A stretch of 64,000 nt of DNA from positions 3,038,001 to 3,102,000 of the forward strand of contig CM066308.1 in assembly GCA_033807695.1 (NCBI GenBank), given 5' to 3'. Below the pieces are notes generated by a model. It was not told the origin of the DNA, did no database searches, and saw only the letters and a program-made list of their open reading frames with translations. Positions within the stretch are counted from its first letter, which is position 1. Each line of letters opens with the position of its first letter. The DNA is from Daedaleopsis sinensis. Taxonomy: Eukaryota; Basidiomycota; Agaricomycetes; Polyporales; Polyporaceae. Position numbers and translations under genes: made by a program. Positions 20,155 to 29,433 of the stretch are shown here, piece by piece.

Positions 20155-21171
20155 TCAGACACGAGATACAGGAAATGGGCAGGGCAGAACAACCAACGGT
20201 GCTGTCAGAAAACAGTCATCCAACACAAGGTCGGAACCATCACAATCCGCGCTGCACTCGAAGGAAGTCAGGAGCCGCCACGCGACCATGGGACCGAAAG
20301 GCGGAACCCCAAGAGCCCTCGCCCTACGAAGTTCCTTCCCGAGGGGGTCCAGCAGTGCGACCATCGATCCAGCATCCCCAAAGTACCGGCCTTGTAGCGG
20401 ACAGAGGAACGTCTCCCTCATGCAGGGGAAGCTGTTATACCCCACATTCGCGAGAGCGCTTTCGCGGAGGTCGGCGGCGTCGTCGGACCATGCCGATGGA
20501 CTTATGGCGAAGTGGAAACCGTTCTTGAGAAGGGTATCCATTACTTCAAGGTCCATAGACGTGGCGCTGGGAAGGCGGAAGTCGCAGAGTAGTGAACGTC
20601 GACTGAAAGTCAACGACGGGAATGCGCATCCGACGGAGTGCTCCGTGACGAAATTCATGAGTGCCGACGAAGGCGAGCGAGCGACACAGGACATTGCAGT
20701 CATGGTCGAGGATGCGTAGACGATTAGCGTTCCTTTCTCGGAGAACTGGAACGTGGTGTATTCAGGCACCTCTCGCTGGACGATGAAAAGATCTGGTGGA
20801 ACGTGGGACGTCCTCGTGAGAATTCGAGGACCGTTGGCTGGACAAGACCGTATGCCGTCGACGAAAGTTCCGTAGTGGTTGCACGGAACAAACACCTCGA
20901 GCTGGCTTGCTCGAATACGATGGTCTCGTAGGAGGTATGAAAGCGCCGCAACCCCACCCACAACCGCCCTATGTTTCGTAAGCAGTTGGAGGAACGATCC
21001 AACCTGAGGGATGTAAGGGGATATGACCCGTCGAAGGCTCTTTCGGAGAGACGCGGTAACAGCATTGTATGTTGTCCAACAGACAGTCCGCCAAACTAAC
21101 GCGAGCCGGAGGTCCATTTCGTCCGCTATGGCGTCTTGTAGCTCGGGATGCAAGCTGACATCTACAGTCAA
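20155..21171 (-). CDS. F-box-like protein with nucleotidyltransferase-like core (paralogue 4)
   Basis: A minus-strand frame of 338 codons starting MTVDVSLHPELQDAIADEMD. Shared blocks: LVWRTVCWTTYNAV, AVVGGVAALSYLLRD, SQLEVFVP, SPSSALMNFVTEHSVGCAFP, FSRRSLL, CPLQGRYFGDAGSMVALLDPL, PPFGPMVAWRL. It is closest to paralogue 2 (NFVTEH and QGRYFGD are nearly identical), so these two probably arose by the most recent duplication. The acidic pair is QLE. Its 5' end faces the 3' side of the Helitron about 500 bp away. Confidence 0.65.
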   Translation of the reverse strand: MTVDVSLHPELQDAIADEMDLRLALVWRTVCWTTYNAVTASLRKSLRRVISPYIPQVGSFLQLLTKHRAVVGGVAALSYLLRDHRIRASQLEVFVPCNHYGTFVDGIRSCPANGPRILTRTSHVPPDLFIVQREVPEYTTFQFSEKGTLIVYASSTMTAMSCVARSPSSALMNFVTEHSVGCAFPSLTFSRRSLLCDFRLPSATSMDLEVMDTLLKNGFHFAISPSAWSDDAADLRESALANVGYNSFPCMRETFLCPLQGRYFGDAGSMVALLDPLGKELRRARALGVPPFGPMVAWRLLTSFECSADCDGSDLVLDDCFLTAPLVVLPCPFPVSRV

Positions 21172-21479
21172 CGTCCGTTTGCTCTAGCAAAGAAACGCAG
21201 AAAGTGCTTACTGGGTGACCCGCAGGCGCTCCTTTCTCCCGCTAGGTAGGATAAGACTGCGGGGTGGAGCCATGTCGCGCCCACGACGCAAGCACGCAAG
21301 GAGGGGTAGGCAGTTAGTGGTCGGAGGAGGGCTGCTGACAATGACCTCGATTTTTGCACAAATCCAGCGGACCAACGACAGGATCGGAAAGGAAGACCTG
21401 GATCTACACCGAACGTCTCCACGAGCGCAGACGTTCGGCTCCCCGTCAGTCCGTGCATGGTCAGACTTGTGGAATGGAT

Positions 21480-24400
21480 AGCGTCAATCTGTCGCCTCCT
21501 GTGTTTCTGCCAATGTCCTGTCCCCGCCCCAGGAGGCTGAAACGATACAAAGTTCATCAGATCCGGTGCACATAGAATATTCCGTCAGCACTGTTCCATC
21601 AGAATCAGACAGGTAACCCGCACCTATACACGAGCTTCTTAGTTTGCACTCCGCCGTTGACCATGGCTTCGAAGTCTAGAGAAGCCGATCCGCTAAGCTA
21701 TCATATCGTGCCTTACTCAGGGCGTCCAAAAGCTCGATACGCGCCAATTCTACTCGCAGTTCTTCTGGTAGACGGGTAAACAGTTTCGACCGAGGAAAGG
21801 GCCTCAATATTCCCAAACCTTCGAAGCTGCGGACGCGGGACAGCATTACATACACTCCTTGGAGGGTGCGGGCAGATGAAGGGTCGACTATCGCACGATC
21901 CAGTGAACGTCCCTGTGCCTTGTAGTCAGTGTAACAGTAAGCTGGTAACAACGGCAGCTGCATACGTGAGACTCTAACTATTTCCGCAGGTTCCTTGGCC
22001 GAGGGTGGGGTTCGCTGCCACGTGAAATTCGACAGGACGGGAAAGATGGGTACAATATCCTCTTCGAAGCCGTCCACAATAGTGCCGGAGCCTGGGATAT
22101 GGATGTAAGCCACGACAGGAATACGAACTCCATCCAATGTTTCGTACCGGACGTGCCTAATCTCGCCAATCGCCCCATTGACGACGTGATTCGAGAAAGC
22201 CAGGTTCTCTTGCACCATGACTCTCATTCCCGGGAAAAGGTACAGAGCTGGCGGAACGTCACTCGTCTGCTTAGACCTGAGCTTCCAAAGGCGAACCTGA
22301 TCGCCGAGTTTAGCAGGCTCCCCATCGATCATATCTCTGGCATAATATCTATGTGGCTCCTCACCAATGACGGCGGCGTGTCTGCGAAGCAAAAGGACGT
22401 TTATAGCATCGCGAGTTTCCTTGAGTCCAACAATGACTGGTACGTTGTTGAAAACGTCAACCGACGACTTACCTTCAGAGATATTGCGCGCGACAACACG
22501 CTCCTGCAAATCACCATAGTCGTCTGCGTCACGTCTGAAATGCGCCGCTTCAGATCTCCCGACTCGAACACGGTCAAGGAGTTCAGCGTACCTGTTGTCC
22601 CCTTGCTGCCGCTGGTTTTTCTTTAGAATAACTACCTCCTTGACCTGTCTCCAAAGATAAGCACCCTTGAGAGCGGCGACTCCAGTTCCACTCTCGGTCA
22701 GGGCCGAATGTAAGCGACTACTCGATACAAGTTCGTACTTGTAGAGGGCAGGGACTCTAACCGGCCGCAGCTGCCCGAAATCACCCGTGAATATTACGTT
22801 GACTCCCCCGAAAGGGGCATCCTCGACAGACGCCGAGAAACCCTTAGCACGTTGGATCCGTGTAGATATCTGGCATAATGTTGGTGCCCCGACCATCGAC
22901 ACTTCATCCACAATCAAATATCGAACGTTTTCCCATATCGACATTAGAGGAGACAAATCATTCGGCAACTTCTGCGGCATCATCAAAAGTGAGTGAATTG
23001 TGTATCCTCCGATAAGGATAGCCGCAGCACCAGTGGGTGCAGATACTAGTATTTCATGGCGACGACCCAAAAGCTCGAACAGCCGCAGGACAGCATTCAC
23101 AACGTGCGACTTCCCAGTTCCGCCGACACCAGCTATGTACATGAGCAATTGCTCTCCTCCGAAACATACATGTCTTGCAATGGTCTCGAATGCTCGTCTC
23201 TGTTCTTCGTTCTCATTTAACCCAAATTCCACGCTGACTTGTCTAATGCTATCTTCTACAGTTGGCGGTCCATCAGTACTGGCAGATTGGGAGGAGCTAC
23301 CTGTTGAAGCTTCGACTATTTCGAACACATCAACGACAGGTAAATGTCCACTACCTGTCCTACGTTTCTTCTTTGGGGGTTGCGGAGCACTTTTAGACGT
23401 TGGACGACATTTTCTTTTCAACTTGACCATCTCTTTCTCTTCCAAACCCAAACGCTCCCTTTCCGAAGACTCTACCTCTCGTACAGTGCCGTGACAGACT
23501 GTACTTGAGCCGGCACCAGGCGAGCCAATCGCAAATATTTTTTCCAATGCCACTCTCGCAGGCAAGGTGATTAACTTATCCACTCTGCCCAGAACGTCCT
23601 CGTCCATTTCGACTGCACAAGCAGGGTTCGATTCCTGCATATCCAACTCAAACCCACCACCAACATCCATATCGACATCGGATCCGGCCGCATCGTGCAC
23701 TGCGGGACCTACCGCACATGACATATGTTTCGCAGCGCGTCTTTCCGTTCTAGCTCGGTCCCGCGCATCCCTACATTCCGTCAGCACTGTCATATTCTTG
23801 ATAATACTTTCGTGTTCGGCCGGAATCGCGGACTTTCGCCGCTCGTACGCTTCGAACCAGGTCTCCGAGGGCAATTTGAGGTCGGCAGGAACTCTCCACG
23901 GGGAAAACAAGATCAATATCATTTTCGCCCACTCATTCCGCTCAAGAACAGACCTATCCGGTCGAGGAACACGGTCACCCAACAACACTGGTACCACCCA
24001 GACTACACGTTTCCGCACTAGATGTGTTCGATGCTGAGGATGTTCTTGCATGAATCTGCCTCGTGCCTGCTCAGGTCTTCCTCGACGGATTCCATTCCCC
24101 GACTCCCCCTTATCCCTCCGATTCTCCAGTCTCGAGTTCTCTCTATTCTGAGAGACCTTCTCGGTTTTCCCGACGTACTCATACAAACCCATGGCGTGGA
24201 ATGGCTCCACATCCGGTCGGTACTTATAATCCTGCATCTGAGAAAGAGCTGATAACGACCCTTGGGTCATCGTAAGCGTCACCATCTCTTCGCCGACATC
24301 AGCCCCTTCATCGTCTTCCCCTTCGAGGGCAGCAAGATCGAACTCGTCGTCGTCGCCTCCCTCTTCTGTCCCCAGCTCGATTGGCCTCGCACCTGGAACG

Positions 24401-27400
24401 GAGGGGTCATGGCCGTTGACGTTACCGACATCCGACCCAATCGCGGCATCCCAATACCGAGTCACTTCGCGGTCAAACGGGCCCAAATGAAGAATACGAA
24501 AGCGGTGACTAGTATAATGGTCTCCTCCGCCGACTAAGTAACTCATGATCTGCTGATGGGAGACTTCCATTCGGCACAGCATACTGTTGACGACTATGGT
24601 AAGTGCAGATTGCTCGTACTTTGGAGTCCAATCTGATACATCCCCGTGCCTATCATTTGTGCGCTCAATGGCATAGAGCAGAGCAGCGAGTCCAAGGTGA
24701 GCTGGTATCTCAGCCTTCGTAATGTAGTCAGTAATGTAATAAATCAAAGCCTTCGCTGCCTCTCCAGAACCAATGTGCTTAATGTCCATATTACATTTCA
24801 TCAAGAACACAACTAGATCATTGTAGTTCGCAATCATTGGATGTAGACGACGGAGAAGAATAGAACCAGTCTCGTCGTCAACCGTAGTAGCGGCGCGAGT
24901 AGATCCGTCCATACGCATACGACAATTCGCATCGGTCCGGGCCTGCCCTTTTCGAAGGTATTTCCAACAAGTTTCCATGTGCTCATGCCAGTTGTAACAC
25001 TCCACAAGCTCGTTGACGTGAGACTCGTATCTCACCGCAAAATCAGCGGCCGGCATATCGCCTAGCAAAGGACCAGTTAGTGTGCCGGGATGGACGAATC
25101 CTTCAGTCTCGCGTCGCTTTGGACGCTCTGCAGCGTGAGTATTATTTTCTATCGGGACGTCTGCTCCCAACAGCTCAGACTTTATAATGGACTCCAACCA
25201 TGCAAACATATCCATTTGGTACTGTTCAGACTGTGCCATACAATCTCTCATTTGTTGCGGAGAAGGGTGGTCTTCAATCCATATCAGCATATGACAATGA
25301 AGGGTTCCTCTCGCCTGACACTCAACTGTCCCGTAGTAAGCACTGATCTTCCCGAATAATCCTGGTTCGTTCCTGCCGTAACGAAGTATAGTATCTATGA
25401 AGTAAGTGATCATTGTATGGAAGAAACGCGCACAAGGCCCCGGATTTCGAGCAACAAGAAGGCGACGCTCCCATTCCGTCAAAGGCTCTCCAGCCTCCGC
25501 ATCCTCAAGGCGGATGTTATGTCCAGCGAGAAGACGAACGAGCGGATGGTTGACGTCTGAAGGATTGAGCGTGATGAAAAGTGCAGGAGTGCTATGAAAA
25601 TGTACTAGCGAACGAATCTCGTTCCGAAGTCGAAGACGATACCCGGCAGTTCCGGGGAGATAGCGCAGCACAGCTCCTACACTGTTGACGAGCTGCAGAA
25701 GCTTACGCTCAGCATCCGTCTTGATCTCATACTGAGGATCACGCGCGAAATTGTTAATGGTAGCGGCCAGGAGGGAGCGATCAACAGACAACAAACGGCG
25801 AACTATGTCATGCTGTTGCGACGCCTTAACCTTGAATCTCACAGAGTCGCACACGGCCTTCTTCTGAAGAATGTTGTAGTAGACAAAAGCAAAATCGGGG
25901 TCACGCTCGAACGGACTGTCGTGTATCTGCAGCAAATATCGAAGTTGCTCTTCCAGCGAGACCGGAATGGTGCGCTCTGGATGATGAAACCCACCAATAC
26001 CCCAAGGATCGAGGTGGGGGAACAACCACGTCAGCAAGCTACTGTTCTCGAAATCCGGGACAAATCGCTCTCCCGCCTGCGAACGTATGAACCTCCCGCC
26101 GTCGAGACAGTGATACAAAGCCTTCATTTTCATGTCTCGGTAAGCGACTGGCGAATCGTCCCCACATGTATAGCCAACGTTCTCCACGAGAAGCTCGCCA
26201 TTGTCAGAAGGACCATTGTCGACTACGTTTCGCCTGCTATAGTCACTGGAGGACTCATCCGTGATGTCTCCTTCATTTATGAAACCGATATCCAGTGCAC
26301 AAGGCACACCTTCACCTTTTGCGCGGTCCTCCTCACTCAACAGCAATTCACAATTTCGCGCGCTGTAGCCATGGAATATGGTATCGCACATATAGTGAGG
26401 ATTGCGAGACACCACGAATTGCACGATGGTCTTCACAACCGATGTTCGGACTAGCACAGGGCTGAGCTTCCGAATCGTCTCTCGCGTAGGGGGCGTCCTC
26501 CCCACGAAAACCGCGCACGCGGTGTCCCGGATCACCGACGGCGGCGGTGGGAGCACATTATTTAAATGTGTCGAGTTCTGGGGCATGACCAACACATTGC
26601 CCTTGACGAAACGCTGCTCCGTGGAAGGATCCTCCCAATTGTTTCCACGCGAACTAGAGGCAGTCCCACGTTTCGGTAGTTGACTGAACCGGAACGAAAT
26701 GCGACTGCCCCTAGCCCGAGCCACCAAGAGTTTTTCGAACTGTGAACTGCGCGCAAACGCGCTCTTGACGCGGTCCGGCAAGGAATCATGTCCATAGTAC
26801 AACCAGTTAGCCAGACAAAGTCTCGGCATCCGTTTCTTCGAGACCAACTCCCGGTCGCACGTACGACACATAACCAGCGGCGCAAGGTTACGTGGGTCCG
26901 TCATACCCTCCGAGTCCAACAAAGCGTATTCATATAGAGCAAGATTATACGTACGAGGCAACACATCGTTCGGCAGTGCTCTGTTCTGCAGGAGCGTCAG
27001 GTCAAATTCGTCCGGATGAACATCACGGCTCAGTTCAGGACGTGTATACCGCGCGCACACCGCGCATATCCTGGTAGAAAATGTGTCAGTAGTCATCTTT
27101 GCTTGCCACTCACTAATGATGGTCTCCCGCAACGAAGCGTCCGCGATCTGCATAAACGACCTATTCAGGCCGTCTGTCCCTGTCGTCCATATTTCACGTC
27201 CTCGAGAAACCAACTCCGCAGTCCGGCCCACGCGAAGAAGAGAGAACATGTAAACGGTTGTAGGACAGCGTTCCGTACACCGATGCCCGGACAATTTCGC
27301 GCGTAACGTGCGCATCGTCTCGTGTGTCTTCACTTGGATTTCATGGGCGTGGGCGATCTCACGAAGCTCGCTGCTCTTCCAAAAACTGTACATATTCAGC

Positions 27401-27560
27401 ACACGGGTCAGCGAACCACCGAGAGCAACTTCATGAGCTTTGGCATTAAGCATGGGCATTCTCGCAATGGTGGTAGTGATGATTATCCCCCGAAAGCTGT
27501 GATTGAAATCCAGATTTATCTGTTCTTCATCACACCATCGGAGGGTAGGTGTCCCATCGC
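21480..27560 (-). mobile_element. Helitron rolling-circle transposon, ends approximate
   Basis: The coordinates bracket the uninterrupted Rep-helicase gene; the true 5'-TC and CTRR-3' ends were not identified. Downstream of the gene (minus sense) an 8-bp inverted repeat, GCCTCCTG at 21494-21501 and CAGGAGGC at 21530-21537, with a 28-nt loop could be the subterminal hairpin. I saw no CTRR at the expected distance that I would defend. Helitrons leave no target-site duplication, so only comparison with an empty site can define the borders. Confidence 0.6.
21676..27459 (-). CDS. Helitron Rep-helicase (HUH endonuclease fused to PIF1-like helicase)
   Basis: One open frame of 1927 codons without introns. 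Order of parts, with approximate residues: an N-terminal domain with CxxC pairs (ICAVC, MCRTC; 115-220); the Helitron-like N domain with the HUH motif GTLHCHMLIW (about 720) and the Tyr-bearing YYITDYITK (about 910); an acidic linker; a basic nuclear-localisation-like PPKKKRR (about 1360); and a PIF1-type helicase with Walker A GVGGTGKS (about 1446), Walker B YLIVDEVSMVG (about 1518), and late helicase motifs including YCYTDYKAQGRS and VMLSRVR. The protein nicks one strand and unwinds it for rolling-circle transposition. All key residues are present and there is no stop or frameshift, so it could be autonomous. It is inserted between the nucleotidyltransferase-like family and the R2 gene. Confidence 0.95.
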   Translation of the reverse strand: MPMLNAKAHEVALGGSLTRVLNMYSFWKSSELREIAHAHEIQVKTHETMRTLRAKLSGHRCTERCPTTVYMFSLLRVGRTAELVSRGREIWTTGTDGLNRSFMQIADASLRETIISEWQAKMTTDTFSTRICAVCARYTRPELSRDVHPDEFDLTLLQNRALPNDVLPRTYNLALYEYALLDSEGMTDPRNLAPLVMCRTCDRELVSKKRMPRLCLANWLYYGHDSLPDRVKSAFARSSQFEKLLVARARGSRISFRFSQLPKRGTASSSRGNNWEDPSTEQRFVKGNVLVMPQNSTHLNNVLPPPPSVIRDTACAVFVGRTPPTRETIRKLSPVLVRTSVVKTIVQFVVSRNPHYMCDTIFHGYSARNCELLLSEEDRAKGEGVPCALDIGFINEGDITDESSSDYSRRNVVDNGPSDNGELLVENVGYTCGDDSPVAYRDMKMKALYHCLDGGRFIRSQAGERFVPDFENSSLLTWLFPHLDPWGIGGFHHPERTIPVSLEEQLRYLLQIHDSPFERDPDFAFVYYNILQKKAVCDSVRFKVKASQQHDIVRRLLSVDRSLLAATINNFARDPQYEIKTDAERKLLQLVNSVGAVLRYLPGTAGYRLRLRNEIRSLVHFHSTPALFITLNPSDVNHPLVRLLAGHNIRLEDAEAGEPLTEWERRLLVARNPGPCARFFHTMITYFIDTILRYGRNEPGLFGKISAYYGTVECQARGTLHCHMLIWIEDHPSPQQMRDCMAQSEQYQMDMFAWLESIIKSELLGADVPIENNTHAAERPKRRETEGFVHPGTLTGPLLGDMPAADFAVRYESHVNELVECYNWHEHMETCWKYLRKGQARTDANCRMRMDGSTRAATTVDDETGSILLRRLHPMIANYNDLVVFLMKCNMDIKHIGSGEAAKALIYYITDYITKAEIPAHLGLAALLYAIERTNDRHGDVSDWTPKYEQSALTIVVNSMLCRMEVSHQQIMSYLVGGGDHYTSHRFRILHLGPFDREVTRYWDAAIGSDVGNVNGHDPSVPGARPIELGTEEGGDDDEFDLAALEGEDDEGADVGEEMVTLTMTQGSLSALSQMQDYKYRPDVEPFHAMGLYEYVGKTEKVSQNRENSRLENRRDKGESGNGIRRGRPEQARGRFMQEHPQHRTHLVRKRVVWVVPVLLGDRVPRPDRSVLERNEWAKMILILFSPWRVPADLKLPSETWFEAYERRKSAIPAEHESIIKNMTVLTECRDARDRARTERRAAKHMSCAVGPAVHDAAGSDVDMDVGGGFELDMQESNPACAVEMDEDVLGRVDKLITLPARVALEKIFAIGSPGAGSSTVCHGTVREVESSERERLGLEEKEMVKLKRKCRPTSKSAPQPPKKKRRTGSGHLPVVDVFEIVEASTGSSSQSASTDGPPTVEDSIRQVSVEFGLNENEEQRRAFETIARHVCFGGEQLLMYIAGVGGTGKSHVVNAVLRLFELLGRRHEILVSAPTGAAAILIGGYTIHSLLMMPQKLPNDLSPLMSIWENVRYLIVDEVSMVGAPTLCQISTRIQRAKGFSASVEDAPFGGVNVIFTGDFGQLRPVRVPALYKYELVSSSRLHSALTESGTGVAALKGAYLWRQVKEVVILKKNQRQQGDNRYAELLDRVRVGRSEAAHFRRDADDYGDLQERVVARNISEGKSSVDVFNNVPVIVGLKETRDAINVLLLRRHAAVIGEEPHRYYARDMIDGEPAKLGDQVRLWKLRSKQTSDVPPALYLFPGMRVMVQENLAFSNHVVNGAIGEIRHVRYETLDGVRIPVVAYIHIPGSGTIVDGFEEDIVPIFPVLSNFTWQRTPPSAKEPAEIVRVSRMQLPLLPAYCYTDYKAQGRSLDRAIVDPSSARTLQGVYVMLSRVRSFEGLGILRPFPRSKLFTRLPEELRVELARIELLDALSKARYDSLADRLL

Positions 27561-27624
27561 AAGAGAGACCTACAAGACCTGCTGCATGTCAACTTCGCGA
27601 TCCGCCGCAGCACACAACATGAAA

Positions 27625-27939
27625 CTAACCGCATATCGGGTCTTCGAAATCGCTACGGAACACGGACAGTGCAGCAAGCACATCTAACAGGCAAGGTGAG
27701 TTTCTTGAATAATGGACATACAACCCGCAGCTAACCTTCCGTTTCCGCAAGTTCGCTTTCCGGCGACACATTTGGACCATGACCGATGGATCCTGAATCG
27801 CGCGTACTATGGTCAGCGTGGCTATAAGTACGAGGATCCATTCAGCGACAATACCTGTATTGTGCTCCGACTGAGTTGAGTACGCCCTCTCCACGGCATC
27901 CGCGAAAGCAACCAACGTTTCCGCTGTCGGACGCTGCAT
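27625..27939 (-). CDS. small hypothetical membrane protein
   Basis: A minus-strand frame starting MQRPTAETLVAFADAVERAY with one hydrophobic span (IVAEWILVLIATLTIV), then a basic segment (CRRKANLRKRK). A donor GTTAGCTGCG directly after RKRK suggests splicing to a short C-terminal exon rather than continued reading. It lies between the Helitron start and the R2 gene and may share a divergent promoter region with R2. No family recognised. Confidence 0.35.
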   Translation of the reverse strand: MQRPTAETLVAFADAVERAYSTQSEHNTGIVAEWILVLIATLTIVRAIQDPSVMVQMCRRKANLRKRKVSCGLYVHYSRNSPCLLDVLAALSVFRSDFEDPICG

Positions 27940-28273
27940 CGTATAGTCAAGAGGATGGTGTTACAAGACCTCCCACCCGGCTTATGAGGATATCGCGACA
28001 AAACGCAACCGCGAATTCCGACCCTGCAGGTCAGACGTGGCACAATGAATCAGCATTTATCAGCTAATTACCGTACGTCCCTACAGGAACGGCATCACTG
28101 TAACAACACAGGCCACACATGAAACGCGCAACATCAAGAGCAGACTCCGTGTAGACACTTCACCTGGCAGGGACGCGACACATTGGCGCGGTGCGGAACT
28201 ATAAGACAAGGGCGACAAGCTTTATCAGATTTTCACCACTCGACTTAAGTGTTTCGCTCACCTTCCAACCATC

Positions 28274-29433
28274 ATGCATTCAACTCCCCTCGAACAGAAG
28301 CCCTCCGGTCCGGGCGAGAGATCCAAATACGTCCTATTCCCTATCCAGTTCCCCGAGGTCAGTAAAGCGAGCGAGATGAAATCCGACATACGTACTTAAT
28401 CCTCTCGAGCAGCTCTGGGATGCCTACAAGTTGGCCCAGTCCTCGTTCTGGACCGCCGACGAACTAGACCTCTCCGCGGACATCCTACAATGGCGTGAAA
28501 AGCTAACACGGAAAGAGCGCAACCTCATATCGTCTATCCTGGGATTCTTCGCTGCTTCCGACGGTATAGTCGTCGACAACTTGGCACGACGCTTTTGCGC
28601 GGAGATCGAGATTCCCGAGGCGCGATGTTTCTATGGCTATCAGATCATGATGTAAGTGAACACTCGAGAGCACCGGATGGCGTGAAATGACATATCACAT
28701 CTTTCAGCGAGAATGTCCATGCGGAGGTCTACAGCCGCTTCATACAGGAACTGATAGAAGATCCCCAAGAGCAGCATAAACTGTTCAGCGCAATCGAAAC
28801 CATACCCGCTGTGAAGGCCAAAGCCGAGTGGTGCATGAAGTGGATAGACGCGGCTGTTGTCGACGTCCCGACGCGCCTCGTGGCGTTTGCGATCGTAGAA
28901 GGGGTTTTTTTCTCGTCGTCCTTCGCTGCGATCTTTTGGCTCCGCCACCGGAACCTGATGCCAGCGTTGACGTTCTCCAACGAGTTGATCGCGCGGGACG
29001 AAGGACAGCACACAGCATTCGCATGCCTCCTCTACCGTTACACGCCAAACTTACCGAGTGTGGCGGTTGTGAACCAGATGGTCCGCGACGCGGTTGCACT
29101 AGAGCAAGACTTCTTTAGAAGTGAGCTACTAAATGATTTTGTGACTTACACTGACATATCATTCAGCCATTCTCCCTTCACCCATTTCCGGACTGAGCTC
29201 GAAACTGATGAACGACTACGTTGAGTATGTGGCGGACTTTCTTCTGTTCAGGCTCGGATACCCAAACATTTTCTACAAGAACAATCCAGTGAGTATCTCA
29301 TTGCATCGAATCGACTAGGAGACTGACGAGCACGAAGTTCCCGTTCATGGAGCGTACAGCTATCGATTCCAAGACAAACTTCTTCGAGAGGTCTGTTAGC
29401 GAGTATCACGGAGCGACGGTTCGGCGCGCTTGA
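28274..29433 (+). CDS. class I ribonucleotide reductase small subunit (R2), divergent
   Basis: R2 houses the di-iron/tyrosyl-radical cofactor that activates R1. Five exons join in phase: 28274-28357, 28413-28651, 28708-29120, 29167-29288 and 29338-29433. They encode 317 residues, with introns of 55, 56, 46 and 49 nt. The start ATG is followed by a short leader and YVLFPI, the usual R2 entry. Metal ligands by family position are Asp78 (FFAASDGIV), Glu109 and His112 (IENVHAE), Glu172 (VEGVFF), and Glu206 and His209 (RDEGQH); the radical Tyr is Tyr116. The SKTNFFE motif is near the end. The length is short of the ~390-410 usual in fungi: the N-terminal extension is missing, and the C-terminus stops about 15 residues after SKTNFFE without the acidic/aromatic heptapeptide that docks on R1. 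A similar-looking tail lies in the +1 frame just past the last codons. The role is inferred as an accessory R2 partner of the R1 at 1529-5076. Confidence 0.9.

Noticed and set aside
19992..20719. Two long plus-strand frames
   Set aside because: Antisense to paralogue 4 and of shadow-like composition.
21494..21537. GCCTCCTG/CAGGAGGC hairpin as the Helitron 3' terminus
   Set aside because: Loop is 28 nt and no CTRR was found at the expected distance; kept only as a possibility in the element entry.
23000..26454. Several plus-strand frames of 90-214 codons
   Set aside because: All lie antisense within the intact Helitron gene.
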